A stretch of DNA of 47,680 nt from Candidatus Bathyarchaeota archaeon (GTDB lineage Archaea > Thermoproteota > Bathyarchaeia > Bathyarchaeales > Bathycorpusculaceae), in assembly GCA_022865455.1 (NCBI GenBank), contig JALHSY010000181.1:1-47680 (forward strand). The letters are read 5' to 3'. How positions within the stretch are numbered: the stretch's first letter is position 1; each line of letters begins with the position of its first letter. Under the pieces are notes generated by a model that saw only the letters and a program-made list of their open reading frames with translations, was not told where the DNA came from and ran no database searches. The translations under genes were made by a program, and so were the position numbers. Positions 35,022-43,262 of this stretch are shown here, piece by piece.

Positions 35022-36350
35022 CTAACTAAACGCTGGAACATGAGAAACGACCACGTTTAATTTTCCCCTTCCAGACAGAGGAAACTCGTCGACAAATTTC
35101 ACTTCAAAAGTTACTTTCGACAAATCTACTTTCTCAACCTTTGGCAAACCTTCCAAGATGTTGGCTAATAGCCAGCTTCTAATTCTTTCTTCATCAACAT
35201 CTTCTTTTGTCTTCTTCACATAGACTTCAATCAGATTTTTGGTTTTCTGAATAACGCGATATCGGTCAATTTCTTCAGCAAGTGTAAAAGCCTTCAAAAT
35301 TTCGATAAAACTCATCGGGGCAACCACGTGTCCGTCTGGGAAGACTAGAAAAGAATTGCTGCGTCCTTCAACGACTTTCATTAGAGGCAGTTTTCTTCCA
35401 CATGGGCATTCCTCGTCCATTGGTACTCCAATGTCCATTGTGCCGTATCGAATGAAAGGCATGGCATAATTGAATAGACTGGTGCAAACAATTTCGCCTC
35501 TTTCGCCCGGCGCCACTTCTTCGCCATTTTTATCGACAAACTGCATAATGACAGAGTCCTCATCAATATGATAACCCAAGCGTTCAGGGCACTGCCAAGC
35601 AGTTCTATCAACCTCAGCGCAGCCGAATTGATCATAGTACGGTGCATTGAAAACTTTCTCTAAGTAATTCCTGGAAGCTTTGTCAATTAGGTCTCCTGTG
35701 CCGAAAATTATCCTTGGATGAATCGCCTCTATATTTCTCGCTTCAGCTTCTTTAGCTAAAAGCCATATCACACCTGAAAAACCATCCAAAATGTCAGGGC
35801 TCAGTCTTGCAATTGCTTGCAGCTGTGAGTGCCTATCCCATGTGACTGGAACGACTTCTCGGATAAAAACTCCAAAAAGACGATTAAGAAAGGAGGTTTC
35901 AATTGCCCGTTCAGCAACATCAATCGCCACCCAACGATCTCGAAGTCTCTGCCCGCAGGTGATATTGGCTCTGAGGTAGATCGCTTTTCGCCAATCGTCC
36001 TCTTTTCCGCAAATGTAAACTGAGAAGGGTTCGCCAGTTGAGCCCCCAGTTGTTAGACTTTTAAGTTTTTGGTCTTTGAAATCTTTCGAGATCAAATCGT
36101 CTCTGTCGTGTTGCCTCATTTCCTTCTTTCTGATAATTGGCAGTTTGTTAAGGTCATGTGTATTTCTAATGTCTTCCGCATTGACTCTCGAGGCCTTAAA
36201 CAAATCGTGATAGAAGCGAACATTTTCAAAGGCGTACTTCACGACTTTTCTTAACTGTTTGTTCTTGTATTTTTCCAGTTTGTCCCTGCTCAAGTCGAGT
36301 CTTCTAATTGCCCCAAAGAGATAGTAGGATATTCTTGCAAGGTTAGGCAT
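35022..36350 (-). CDS. CapK/PaaK-like adenylate-forming enzyme (copy 2)
   Basis: About 442 residues from the MPNLARISYY start, which matches the start of copy 3. Motifs: LTTGGSTGEPFSVY, YDQFGCAEVDRTAW, WQCPERLGYHIDEDS, CPCGRKLPLMKVVEGR, and A10-like SGRGKLNVV. Copies 2 and 3 share the GCAEVDRTAWQCPE core and are closer to each other than to copy 1. Same general reaction: ATP-dependent activation of a carboxylic acid, probably to acyl-AMP or acyl-CoA. Confidence 0.82.
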   Translation of the reverse strand: MPNLARISYYLFGAIRRLDLSRDKLEKYKNKQLRKVVKYAFENVRFYHDLFKASRVNAEDIRNTHDLNKLPIIRKKEMRQHDRDDLISKDFKDQKLKSLTTGGSTGEPFSVYICGKEDDWRKAIYLRANITCGQRLRDRWVAIDVAERAIETSFLNRLFGVFIREVVPVTWDRHSQLQAIARLSPDILDGFSGVIWLLAKEAEARNIEAIHPRIIFGTGDLIDKASRNYLEKVFNAPYYDQFGCAEVDRTAWQCPERLGYHIDEDSVIMQFVDKNGEEVAPGERGEIVCTSLFNYAMPFIRYGTMDIGVPMDEECPCGRKLPLMKVVEGRSNSFLVFPDGHVVAPMSFIEILKAFTLAEEIDRYRVIQKTKNLIEVYVKKTKEDVDEERIRSWLLANILEGLPKVEKVDLSKVTFEVKFVDEFPLSGRGKLNVVVSHVPAFS

Positions 36351-36379
36351 GAGAATCACTCTTAACATGCAACAATCTG

Positions 36380-37705
36380 CTAAGTAATATTTGGCAACTC
36401 AGGAAGTTCGCAGATCACCGACCTCAGCCTTCCAGTTTTGTCCATCGGAATTTCTTTCACAAATTTTACGACTATATCCAAGGAAGCTTCGTCAACCTGC
36501 AAGCATTTCCTTATATGTTGAACAAGTCTTTTTTCCAAACGTTCATTTGAGACGGATGTGTCTTTTGTCTTCACGTAGATTTCAATTGATGCCCATTTTT
36601 TCTGAATAACCCTAAAACGGTCGATCTCGTTTGCCTGCTCAAAATAGCGCATAATTGTCCAGAAAGTCATGGGAGACAGTAATCTTCCATTGGGAAGCAC
36701 GAGAAACGAGTCTTTGCGTCCTTCGATGATCTTCATAAGCGGAAGTCTTCTGTTGCAGGAACAATCCTCGCTTAATGGCACTCCAACGTCGCCTATGGAA
36801 TATCTAATGAAAGGTTGCGCATAATTAAAAAGGCTTGTATAGATGATTTCTCCTCTTTCTCCATCAGACACTTCTTTCCCGTCTTTGTCAACAAACTGTA
36901 TTATAACACTGTCCGCATCCATGTGGTACCCCGCCTTTTCAGGACATTGCCAAGCGGTTCTGTCAACTTCTGCGCAGCCTAACTGATCATAAAACGGAGC
37001 TTGAAAAATCTCTTCAATGTAACGACGTGAACTGGAATCCACAGAGTCAGCGGTTCCGAAAATGATTTTTGGGCGTATCATTCTTGATCCTGTTTCTACA
37101 ACTTCCTTGGCAAGAAGAAAAAGCGATCCACTGTAGCCGTCTAAAATGTCCGGATTGGCTTTACTAACGAGCTCAGCCTGTTCCTCAGGCTTGGTAAATA
37201 TTGATATACATGTTTGAGAAAAAATCCCAACTTTCTTCTGAATACTCGTAGTATCATAGAAATGATGAGGGGCAGTTAAAACGACCCAGCGATCTCTTGG
37301 TCTTTGGCCACAGCTTATGTTGGCGCGCAAGTATATTGCCTTCCGCCAATCGTCCTCAGTTCCGCTAATGTAAAACTCGAATGGTTCCCCAGTGGAGCCA
37401 CTAGTTCTCAACTTTTTCAGCTTATTAAAATCAAACCTCGCTGACACAAGTCTTAACGGGGTCTCGTACTTTAGATCTTCTTTCTTCACTACAGGTATCT
37501 TTTCAAGATCTTCTATTCTCTTAATGTCGTTTGGAGTTATACCATTTCTCTTGAAAAGTTCGCGGTAGAAAGGGACAGTTTCATATGCATTCCTGATTAC
37601 GAATCGAAGTCGCTTCTCTTGATACTTCCTAAGCTTCTCTTTTTTCCAATGTACTCTTTTAAGCGCTGCAGCAATGTAATATGTTATTCTGAGAAGATTA
37701 GGCAT
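36380..37705 (-). CDS. CapK/PaaK-like adenylate-forming enzyme (copy 3)
   Basis: About 441 residues from MPNLLRITYY; ggag six bases before this ATG decides the start over the in-frame ATG four codons earlier. Motifs: LRTSGSTGEPFEFY, YDQLGCAEVDRTAW, WQCPEKAGYHMDADS, CSCNRRLPLMKIIEGR. The C-terminal A10 motif reads DKTGRLRSVI, so the lysine of the G-K pair is Arg. In adenylate-forming enzymes that lysine drives adenylation, so this copy may be altered or regulatory. It lies only 16 bases after the dehydrogenase gene. Confidence 0.82.
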   Translation of the reverse strand: MPNLLRITYYIAAALKRVHWKKEKLRKYQEKRLRFVIRNAYETVPFYRELFKRNGITPNDIKRIEDLEKIPVVKKEDLKYETPLRLVSARFDFNKLKKLRTSGSTGEPFEFYISGTEDDWRKAIYLRANISCGQRPRDRWVVLTAPHHFYDTTSIQKKVGIFSQTCISIFTKPEEQAELVSKANPDILDGYSGSLFLLAKEVVETGSRMIRPKIIFGTADSVDSSSRRYIEEIFQAPFYDQLGCAEVDRTAWQCPEKAGYHMDADSVIIQFVDKDGKEVSDGERGEIIYTSLFNYAQPFIRYSIGDVGVPLSEDCSCNRRLPLMKIIEGRKDSFLVLPNGRLLSPMTFWTIMRYFEQANEIDRFRVIQKKWASIEIYVKTKDTSVSNERLEKRLVQHIRKCLQVDEASLDIVVKFVKEIPMDKTGRLRSVICELPELPNIT

Positions 37706-37721
37706 TGTAATCTCCATGCGA

Positions 37722-38780
37722 CTATGCTGATTTAGAAATCTTGTCTATAGCGTTGCAGATTTCCGCAACCACCCTTACGGTTTCTCTTGCTTCATTTCGG
37801 CTGACCGGAGGTTCCGTGTCATTGATTATGCTTTTCAAAAAATGTTGAATAAATCCGTAATGAGCACTGACTTTTACTCCTCCAGTGGCAATTGTCAACG
37901 CATTTTTAACAGTTGTTCCAATTAACCCAAAAGATTGACGCGCAATTCCAAGATTGCTTTTACCTATAGAGTAAGGAGTTTCGGTTCTGCGGCCATGTTT
38001 GATTATGCTTCTTGCCCAGAGATCAACCTGCAACCCCAATTTTGTCCCAACAACATTGAGCGTATCGCCATGATAAGGAGGATTGCACGAGGCCATTAAA
38101 GACCCTACAGCCTTTTCTGCTTTGATTAAAACTTTTATTTCATCAGCTTTCATCCAAGAAAAATGAAGCTTTTCAGCTATAACGCAAGTGGGCACAATTT
38201 TCCCAAGAAACAATTGCAACAAGTACACAGGATGCGGAATAGTCTCAAAGAAGATTCCGCCGGGAAGCTTATGGCACCAATGATTTTTGTCGAGACAGAG
38301 CTGATAATCTCTCGTAACAAATGTGCCAACATCAACACTTACTAGATCGCCAACAGCGCCTTCGTCTACTAAACGTTTTGCCTTTCTGACTATTGGATTA
38401 AAAATATTCTGGTGCACGACGCAAAGCTTTACATGTTTCTTGTCGGCAACTTCGTACATCCTATCAACGTCTTCAACGCTCATTGCAAGAGGCTTCTCAA
38501 CCAGCACATGGCGCCCAGACTCCATAGCTTCCATTGCCAGTTGAGCATGTGTCTGAATTGGAGTGCATATATCAACAACATCAAGTTCATCCTTCAACAT
38601 TGCCGAAAGGTCGTTATAATAACGATCTATGCCAAAACGTCTAGCAACATTCTTCCCCGTTGATTCATTCTTGTCACAGATCGCTACAACTTTTACATGT
38701 TTAATTTTCTGGAAGACTGGTAAGTGCCTGTACGCTACTATATGGCCGCCGCCAACTACGCCGACCTTAAGTTTTGCCAT
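37722..38780 (-). CDS. Gfo/Idh/MocA-family sugar dehydrogenase
   Basis: About 352 residues from MAKLKVGVVGGG; agaaggg is correctly spaced. Rossmann loop G7-x-x-G-G-G12 binds NAD(P); HVLVEKPLAMS carries the conserved Glu95-Lys96-Pro97, with the catalytic His region at LPGGIFFETIPHPVYLL. Members oxidise or reduce UDP- or free sugars. In this cluster it may make a keto or uronic acid sugar used before N-acylation or activation. Confidence 0.88.
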   Translation of the reverse strand: MAKLKVGVVGGGHIVAYRHLPVFQKIKHVKVVAICDKNESTGKNVARRFGIDRYYNDLSAMLKDELDVVDICTPIQTHAQLAMEAMESGRHVLVEKPLAMSVEDVDRMYEVADKKHVKLCVVHQNIFNPIVRKAKRLVDEGAVGDLVSVDVGTFVTRDYQLCLDKNHWCHKLPGGIFFETIPHPVYLLQLFLGKIVPTCVIAEKLHFSWMKADEIKVLIKAEKAVGSLMASCNPPYHGDTLNVVGTKLGLQVDLWARSIIKHGRRTETPYSIGKSNLGIARQSFGLIGTTVKNALTIATGGVKVSAHYGFIQHFLKSIINDTEPPVSRNEARETVRVVAEICNAIDKISKSA

Positions 38781-38962
38781 CATTAAACCCTTCTGCAACT
38801 GAACCATCTACCTTTGCAAATGCTTTCATATTAAATCACGCGCTAGTATAAATTCGAATTATAACCTAAGGATGTATTTATGGCATTTCCTCTTCTAATC
38901 CAAAAAGTTTCATGAAAGGCTCTGTTGGGCGTCGCACAAGAGATTCACTCTTCAAACCTTAG

Positions 38963-39730
38963 TTAGGCATAAGTTTGTCGCCAAGAAGCGCTTCGGTCTC
39001 CCCTCGCATAATCAACATAACCTGAAAGGATTCCCTTAGTCCAATAATAGCCTTTCCTGCCCAAAACAAGCAGTAACGGAGAGGCAAAAGGCAAAAGCGT
39101 GTAGAAAAGCCTCACCATAATTGGCGGCTTACTCATTGAAAGGGCCTGATATATCCCACCAACAGTTCTACGCTTGTAGACTTCTTCCTGCCTGGCCCGT
39201 GAGGTCCGCTTAGTTGTAACGTAACATTCCTCACAAAAAACCGTCTTTCCCCCATTTTCTAAAACCTTAAACAGAATGTAGCTATCTTCAGCTTTACACC
39301 CCTTCAAAGGTGTTATACTTTTCAGAAACCGATACTTAATCAGCATTAACTCGCCACTTGCTGCGATCGGAATTCTTTTTCTCAAAGGATCCAAGAAGGA
39401 ATAAAAAGTGGACTGTGGACCACGTCTAACGTTGACCTTTGCAAAAACCAAAGAAACACTTGCATCACTCATCATTTGCAGGGCGTCCTCAAAATTGTGG
39501 ATTTCAGTGTCAACATCGTTGAACGCTACAACCTCAGTGGCGGATGGCACGTAGTTCAAACCGAAATTTATGGCGTCGAACTTCCCTTTCGGCTGTCTGT
39601 AGAGTACGTTCGGGCGGTTCGTTTTTTCCCCGCAGACTATTACGTAAGGATAGCCCATTCTCTCGAGTTCCACGGATTTTTTCTCAACCAGAGACGCGTC
39701 CCTGGCCAAGACCACAAAGAAAACCCGCAT
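38963..39730 (-). CDS. glycosyltransferase family 2 (membrane-associated)
   Basis: About 255 residues from MRVFFVVLAR; the frame is open 15 codons further up to a GTG at 39775, but those residues do not look like GT-A fold. DXD motif Asp72-Val-Asp74 (AFNDVDTEI), then GELMLIKYRFL, CKAEDSYILFKVLENGG (acceptor base) and a hydrophobic pair of helices near the C-terminus (RLFYTLLPFASPLLLVLG). Typical of processive or membrane-bound GT2 enzymes. It follows the DPM-like gene closely and is probably cotranscribed with it. Confidence 0.78.
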   Translation of the reverse strand: MRVFFVVLARDASLVEKKSVELERMGYPYVIVCGEKTNRPNVLYRQPKGKFDAINFGLNYVPSATEVVAFNDVDTEIHNFEDALQMMSDASVSLVFAKVNVRRGPQSTFYSFLDPLRKRIPIAASGELMLIKYRFLKSITPLKGCKAEDSYILFKVLENGGKTVFCEECYVTTKRTSRARQEEVYKRRTVGGIYQALSMSKPPIMVRLFYTLLPFASPLLLVLGRKGYYWTKGILSGYVDYARGDRSASWRQTYA

Positions 39731-39787
39731 TGTTGTCACGCAGCCGAATCGAAGAAGCTGTAATCTAAACGTCACCGTGAAAGGCTT

Positions 39788-40489
39788 TCAAAAGCTTTCT
39801 ATCAATATTCTCTTTAGAATGGTGAAGCCATGCCTAAACTTCAGCTTTTTTTCTCCCAACCTCTGCCTGTAATGGATTGGGATTTCCACTATGCCGAATC
39901 CCTTCCGCTCCACCAAATGGTTCAGCTCAACTTCTATGTCGAAACCCTTCGACTTGGGCTTCCAATCCTCAAGTATCTCGCCGCGCACCACCCTCAAGCC
40001 CGTCAACGGATCATGCAGGCCGACACCGTTAAGAAGATTGTGAGTCAAAGCCAGCAGTCTGTTCCCAAAATAAAACATGTTGTTCATGGCTCTCAGGTGA
40101 AAATGGTCGTTGAACCTGTTTCCACAGACCATGCCAACGCTCGGATTCTCCTCAAGGATACCAATCATGTGCGGCAGGTACTCGGCAGGGTAAGTGAAAT
40201 CGGCATCAATCAAAACCACATATTCCGGGTGCAACATCCTAATGTGCTCAAGGGCAGTGGCTACCGCATCGCCCTTACCAAGTCCCTTCTGAAAGATGAC
40301 CTGAGCACTTAATCCCTCTGCGATTTTCGCTGTGCCATCAACGCTTCTCCCATCAACAACCAGAATAGACGGTTCACTAACGAACTCCCTGATCTCGCCT
40401 AACGTGTGGAAGATCCCTTCTTCTTCGTTCAACGCGGCAATCAACACCAGCGTTGAAGGACCGCTATTTTCTATTCTGGTTTTCATCAC
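39788..40489 (-). CDS. dolichol-phosphate sugar synthase-like GT2 (DPM/Ppm type)
   Basis: 233 residues. LVLIAALNEEEGI at the N-terminus, SILVVDGRSVDGT, metal motif Asp95-Ala-Asp97 (VLIDADFTYPAEYLP), GNRF and LTGLRVVRGE are diagnostic of DPM1-like enzymes. There is no C-terminal membrane pair, as in soluble DPM1. It should transfer a sugar from a nucleotide donor to dolichyl phosphate, supplying GT-C enzymes such as the one at 25323. It heads the minus-strand island; a TATA-like gttatattt lies at 40525-40533, about 36 bases before the ATG. Confidence 0.88.
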   Translation of the reverse strand: MMKTRIENSGPSTLVLIAALNEEEGIFHTLGEIREFVSEPSILVVDGRSVDGTAKIAEGLSAQVIFQKGLGKGDAVATALEHIRMLHPEYVVLIDADFTYPAEYLPHMIGILEENPSVGMVCGNRFNDHFHLRAMNNMFYFGNRLLALTHNLLNGVGLHDPLTGLRVVRGEILEDWKPKSKGFDIEVELNHLVERKGFGIVEIPIHYRQRLGEKKLKFRHGFTILKRILIESF

Positions 40490-40524
40490 TTAACACCGAG
40501 AGTACGTTGAATTTTCTCGCGCGC

Positions 40525-40533
40525 AAATATAAC
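40525..40533 (-). promoter_or_regulatory. TATA box at the head of the glycan island
   Basis: gttatattt on the minus strand is placed 36-44 bases before ATG 40489, the expected distance for an archaeal box A with a short leader. A second A/T box lies near 40635-40648. Confidence 0.45.
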
Positions 40534-40695
40534 GCGTATTTCAACATACGACATATGTCTGCCAATTGAAGTCAAACGAGACGGGTGAAGACAGACAAAC
40601 ATGCGCCCTCTCCAATCCACTCTACTAAAGGGTGAAATATAAATAATAAGGATGTGACTTCTAGAACGATTTTCTATGCTAAGAACCTAGAAAAC

Positions 40696-41292
40696 TCAGG
40701 TCTTTGTTACATTCAGCCATAGACCCACAAACCGGTTGTGAAACTGAAAACCCGAAGTCGTCGCGTTGTAAAGCCACAACTCAAAGAACAGCTGGTAATA
40801 GAACCCGCTGTTTGCTTGGTCCCACGCCGCGTACTCGTTAACATCAATGCTTAATCCATCCAAAGTCAACGCTTGAATCCTGCTCGTATTACCATCAAAG
40901 GAGACATCGCCAAACGAAAAGAGCACTTGTCTCTCGCCAGTTTCCTGATCTCTGACAAAAAACCGATACTCAAACAGCGTAGGCAGGCTGCTCGGCGTCT
41001 TGTTCAGATTATCCGGCAAGGATTCAGTCTGATTTCGGAGCTTAACGTAGACAACGTAATATTCCGAACCGCCCATGTGATTACCCACGCCCAAATAAAC
41101 CTTGTAAGTCTCATTCGCGCCCACGTTGAACGGGTAACCCTCAGCCATGTGACCTGGACCCAGAATCCAAAGCTCTGAGAAAGCCTCGCCCCCAGGCAAC
41201 CTGACAAACATGGCCAGCGTAGGAGACACAATGATTAAAGCCAATCCGATACAGGTTAGCACATATAGCAGCCTGTAATCACTAAGATTCAT
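40696..41292 (-). CDS. DUF1616-type ectodomain with a single membrane helix
   Basis: 198 residues. One membrane helix (about 8-29) is followed by an extracellular beta domain with ELWILGPGHMAEGYPFNV, KVYLGVGNHMG, YYVVYVKLRNQTESLP and a terminal WLYNATTSGFQFHNRFVGLW. These are the conserved strands of the C-terminal half of DUF1616 proteins, here without the usual four-helix N-terminal part (compare 8648). N-x-T sites support an outside location. It is five bases after the upstream gene, so it is the third gene of a small operon. Function unknown. Confidence 0.75.
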   Translation of the reverse strand: MNLSDYRLLYVLTCIGLALIIVSPTLAMFVRLPGGEAFSELWILGPGHMAEGYPFNVGANETYKVYLGVGNHMGGSEYYVVYVKLRNQTESLPDNLNKTPSSLPTLFEYRFFVRDQETGERQVLFSFGDVSFDGNTSRIQALTLDGLSIDVNEYAAWDQANSGFYYQLFFELWLYNATTSGFQFHNRFVGLWLNVTKT

Positions 41293-41297
41293 CCAGT

Positions 41298-41792
41298 CTA
41301 CCTCAGCTCTGGCCTCAAGCCAAGAACACGCTTTTCATACCTGTTCTTCAGAAATCTCCAACCAAGCAAGCTCAAAACAAAGAAAACGCTCAGAACGACA
41401 CTTGACAGGGCTACCGTAAAGAACAACGCGTTGCTGCTGGCCTGCGCTGCTTGACCTTTCAAGCTTGCTGCCTGAGACGCGATCCCCAATGCTTCACTGC
41501 TACAGTTGGACGCGGACGAATAAGCCCTATCGTAGTCGCCTATTCGATAAGCGTTGTGAGCGTCATCAAGCAAGCCGCCTGCAACCCGAAGACTCGCGAC
41601 CAACTGGGTGACGTTTCCTCCCGCCTGTTCAGCCTCGGCAACAGCCCCGTAGGCGGAAGCCAACCCACCATCAGCGTTGGCCACTGCCGCTTGCGCCTCA
41701 GACTGATCAAGTGCAGAGCAAACGTTCAAGCGCATGACAAGAACAAGAGTGAGCGCAACAATACAAGCAAGCGCGTAGTCTCTCTTCAGCAT
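41298..41792 (-). CDS. membrane-anchored Ala-rich helical surface protein
   Basis: 164 residues. Signal peptide about 6-27; an alanine-rich helical ectodomain (about 29-115) with a TPR-like AYRIGDYDRAYSSA; a membrane helix about 120-143 and a basic tail RFLKNRYEKR. Not a recognised named family. It is flanked by two-base and five-base gaps, so it is translated from the same message as the winged helix and the DUF1616-like ectodomain. Confidence 0.72.
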   Translation of the reverse strand: MLKRDYALACIVALTLVLVMRLNVCSALDQSEAQAAVANADGGLASAYGAVAEAEQAGGNVTQLVASLRVAGGLLDDAHNAYRIGDYDRAYSSASNCSSEALGIASQAASLKGQAAQASSNALFFTVALSSVVLSVFFVLSLLGWRFLKNRYEKRVLGLRPELR

Positions 41793-41794
41793 AG

Positions 41795-42121
41795 CTAGAC
41801 GCCCTTCAGCCCAAGCAAATCCTCAAGTGTTTTTCTCCTAGAGTTAACCTCTTGCAGTCTTTTTTCCACAAATTTATGATGCCTCGCGTAGTTCCTGTAG
41901 ATCTCCAAGAATTCCTCTCCCTTAGACGTAAGCACGTAGCAACGTTCTTTTCGTTCCGAACGTACCAAGCACGCAACTAACACATGGTTCAGATACTTAG
42001 TAAGAAGCTTATAACTCAAGTTAGCACGGTACATAATATGGGTCTTCTTGGCCCTTCCGTTCTCACTTATGACATCAAGCATGTCCGCTATGATGTCCAG
42101 TCTACTTCTATAACTACTCAT
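41795..42121 (-). CDS. archaeal winged-helix regulator
   Basis: 108 residues. The winged helix at about 6-75 (RLDIIADMLDVISENGRAKK, THIMYRANLSYKLLTKYLNH, then a wing CYVLTSKGEEFLEIY) matches the small archaeal PadR/MarR-like regulators that pair a 'K-T-x-I-M-Y-x-A-N-L-S' recognition region with a basic C-terminal helix. As first gene of its operon it may autoregulate it. Confidence 0.85.
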   Translation of the reverse strand: MSSYRSRLDIIADMLDVISENGRAKKTHIMYRANLSYKLLTKYLNHVLVACLVRSERKERCYVLTSKGEEFLEIYRNYARHHKFVEKRLQEVNSRRKTLEDLLGLKGV

Positions 42122-42203
42122 AACTCATTCCCCAGAAATGACCATCGAAGCAAGAACCGAAACTGATTCAGCTATTCTTCACGTTTCAAGATGGCTCAAC
42201 TAG

Positions 42204-42596
42204 CTAATAATGAAGCCAGCCCCTGCCGCCCTTCTTCAGTTGCTGCCTCTCCTTCTCACACTTAGACTGACCATTAACATAGGTTCTGGCTCTCGAATGA
42301 GCAGCCCCGTTCAATTCTGCCCGAACAAACTTGCCCCATCCACCAACATCAGGATCAGGAGAATAGACCAGACCCTGAGAAGCCCAAACCTCCATTATCT
42401 GCGAAAAACTCGGAGCCTTAGCATCCCTAGTCGCAAATATAACGTGGCCGCGACTCATAAAAAGCAACGGGTAATCACGAACAGAAACCCCTTCAGCCCT
42501 AACCCTATCATCAAACCGCTCCGTCCACAAAAGCCCCCACTCCTCCTTAAGCCTACTCCGAAACGCATCCCGCTCATCACGAGTCTTACTCTCCAC
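42204..42596 (-). CDS. hypothetical protein, 130 residues
   Basis: GTG start at 42596, overlapping a preceding short frame's stop (TAGTG). The composition is charged and Trp-containing (WGLLWTERFDDRVRAEG, DPDVGGWGKFVRAEL), with a basic C-terminus (KKGGRGWLHY) that could bind nucleic acid. No family is recognised. The coding strand is strongly G/T-rich compared with the glycan genes. It lies between the winged-helix operon and the AbrB module. Confidence 0.5.
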   Translation of the reverse strand: MESKTRDERDAFRSRLKEEWGLLWTERFDDRVRAEGVSVRDYPLLFMSRGHVIFATRDAKAPSFSQIMEVWASQGLVYSPDPDVGGWGKFVRAELNGAAHSRARTYVNGQSKCEKERQQLKKGGRGWLHY

Positions 42597-42632
42597 TAAC
42601 CCAATCCCTCCCTGACAGGAGCGGAAACGAAG

Positions 42633-42668
42633 ACCTTGTCACTAACGTTCACCTTGTCACCAACGTTC
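42633..42668. repeat. tandem 18-base direct repeat
   Basis: accttgtcactaacgttc is followed directly by accttgtcaccaacgttc, one mismatch. On the minus strand it falls in a short frame as two copies of a six-codon unit (VNVGDK, VNVSDK) that ends at the TAG overlapping the 42596 start. It may be a tiny coding remnant or an operator. Confidence 0.6.
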
Positions 42669-42746
42669 ACACGGTCGTCCTCGACTTCTCCTTCCTCAAC
42701 CCTTCAAGTCGGAACTCTAGTACTTAAACGATATTCTATATAACAT

Positions 42747-42986
42747 CTATGCGAATGTTCTAGAACAATAATCGATTGATCGATCGCGGTTTTGGTCCCA
42801 GTAGGCCTCAACGCCTATTGTGTAGATCGTGCCTATGCTTGGGAAATGCAGGTTGTGGTATCTGCCTAGCCACGAAGACACTAATGCGCTTACGGCTATC
42901 GTTGCCACTGCAACAATTGCGATCAGAAGCGCCGTTTTCCATGAGCGGCGAATCGTATTGGAAAAGAAATCGATCGATTTTCTCAT
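42747..42986 (-). pseudogene. truncated secreted-family gene (copy 6)
   Basis: About 79 residues from MRKSIDFF. A basic N-terminus, a membrane helix (about 16-38) and SIGTIYTIGVEAYWDQN are typical of the first third of the family (compare YGTLRFVGVSAYWDNAC in copy 7). After YWDQN the sequence becomes unrelated (RDRSIDYCSRTFA) and stops, so the WG-x-L beta domain is missing. A longer frame with 30 extra N-terminal residues overlaps the divergent AbrB promoter and is rejected. Confidence 0.65.
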
Positions 42987-43048
42987 TGGATTTGTCAAGA
43001 CCTGAGTAACGAGGCTCGTGTTTTGTGTAATACTATGTTGACAATTGC

Positions 43049-43056
43049 TAAATACC
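43049..43056 (+). promoter_or_regulatory. TATA-like box of the AbrB module
   Basis: taaatacc lies 32-39 bases before ATG 43088, so transcription could start close to the start codon of the AbrB-like gene. Confidence 0.35.
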
Positions 43057-43087
43057 TTATCGTTGTGAATTGTCATTGTGAAGTTTC

Positions 43088-43249
43088 ATGGAGGAGTTTG
43101 TTGCGAGGGTGTTTAAGGATGGAAAGGTTACGATTCCAAAGCGTTTGAGAGAGTTGTTCCGTGTTGATGATGGGTGTTATGTTCGTTTGGCTTTGGTTGA
43201 GGTGCTTGTGAAGGAAAGTGAGGGCGTGGCTAGGAGGAAGGTTGGTTGA
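43088..43249 (+). CDS. AbrB/MazE/SpoVT-type DNA-binding protein
   Basis: 53 residues, too short for most gene finders. The swapped-hairpin core is clear: ARVFKDGKVTIPKRLRELF followed by RVDDGCYVRLALVEV. Proteins of this type dimerise and bind DNA, either as antitoxins or as transition-state regulators. It is followed after 13 bases by a four-Cys protein on the same strand, so it probably controls this small module. Confidence 0.82.
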   Translation: MEEFVARVFKDGKVTIPKRLRELFRVDDGCYVRLALVEVLVKESEGVARRKVG

Positions 43250-43262
43250 GGCGAGGTTCTAG

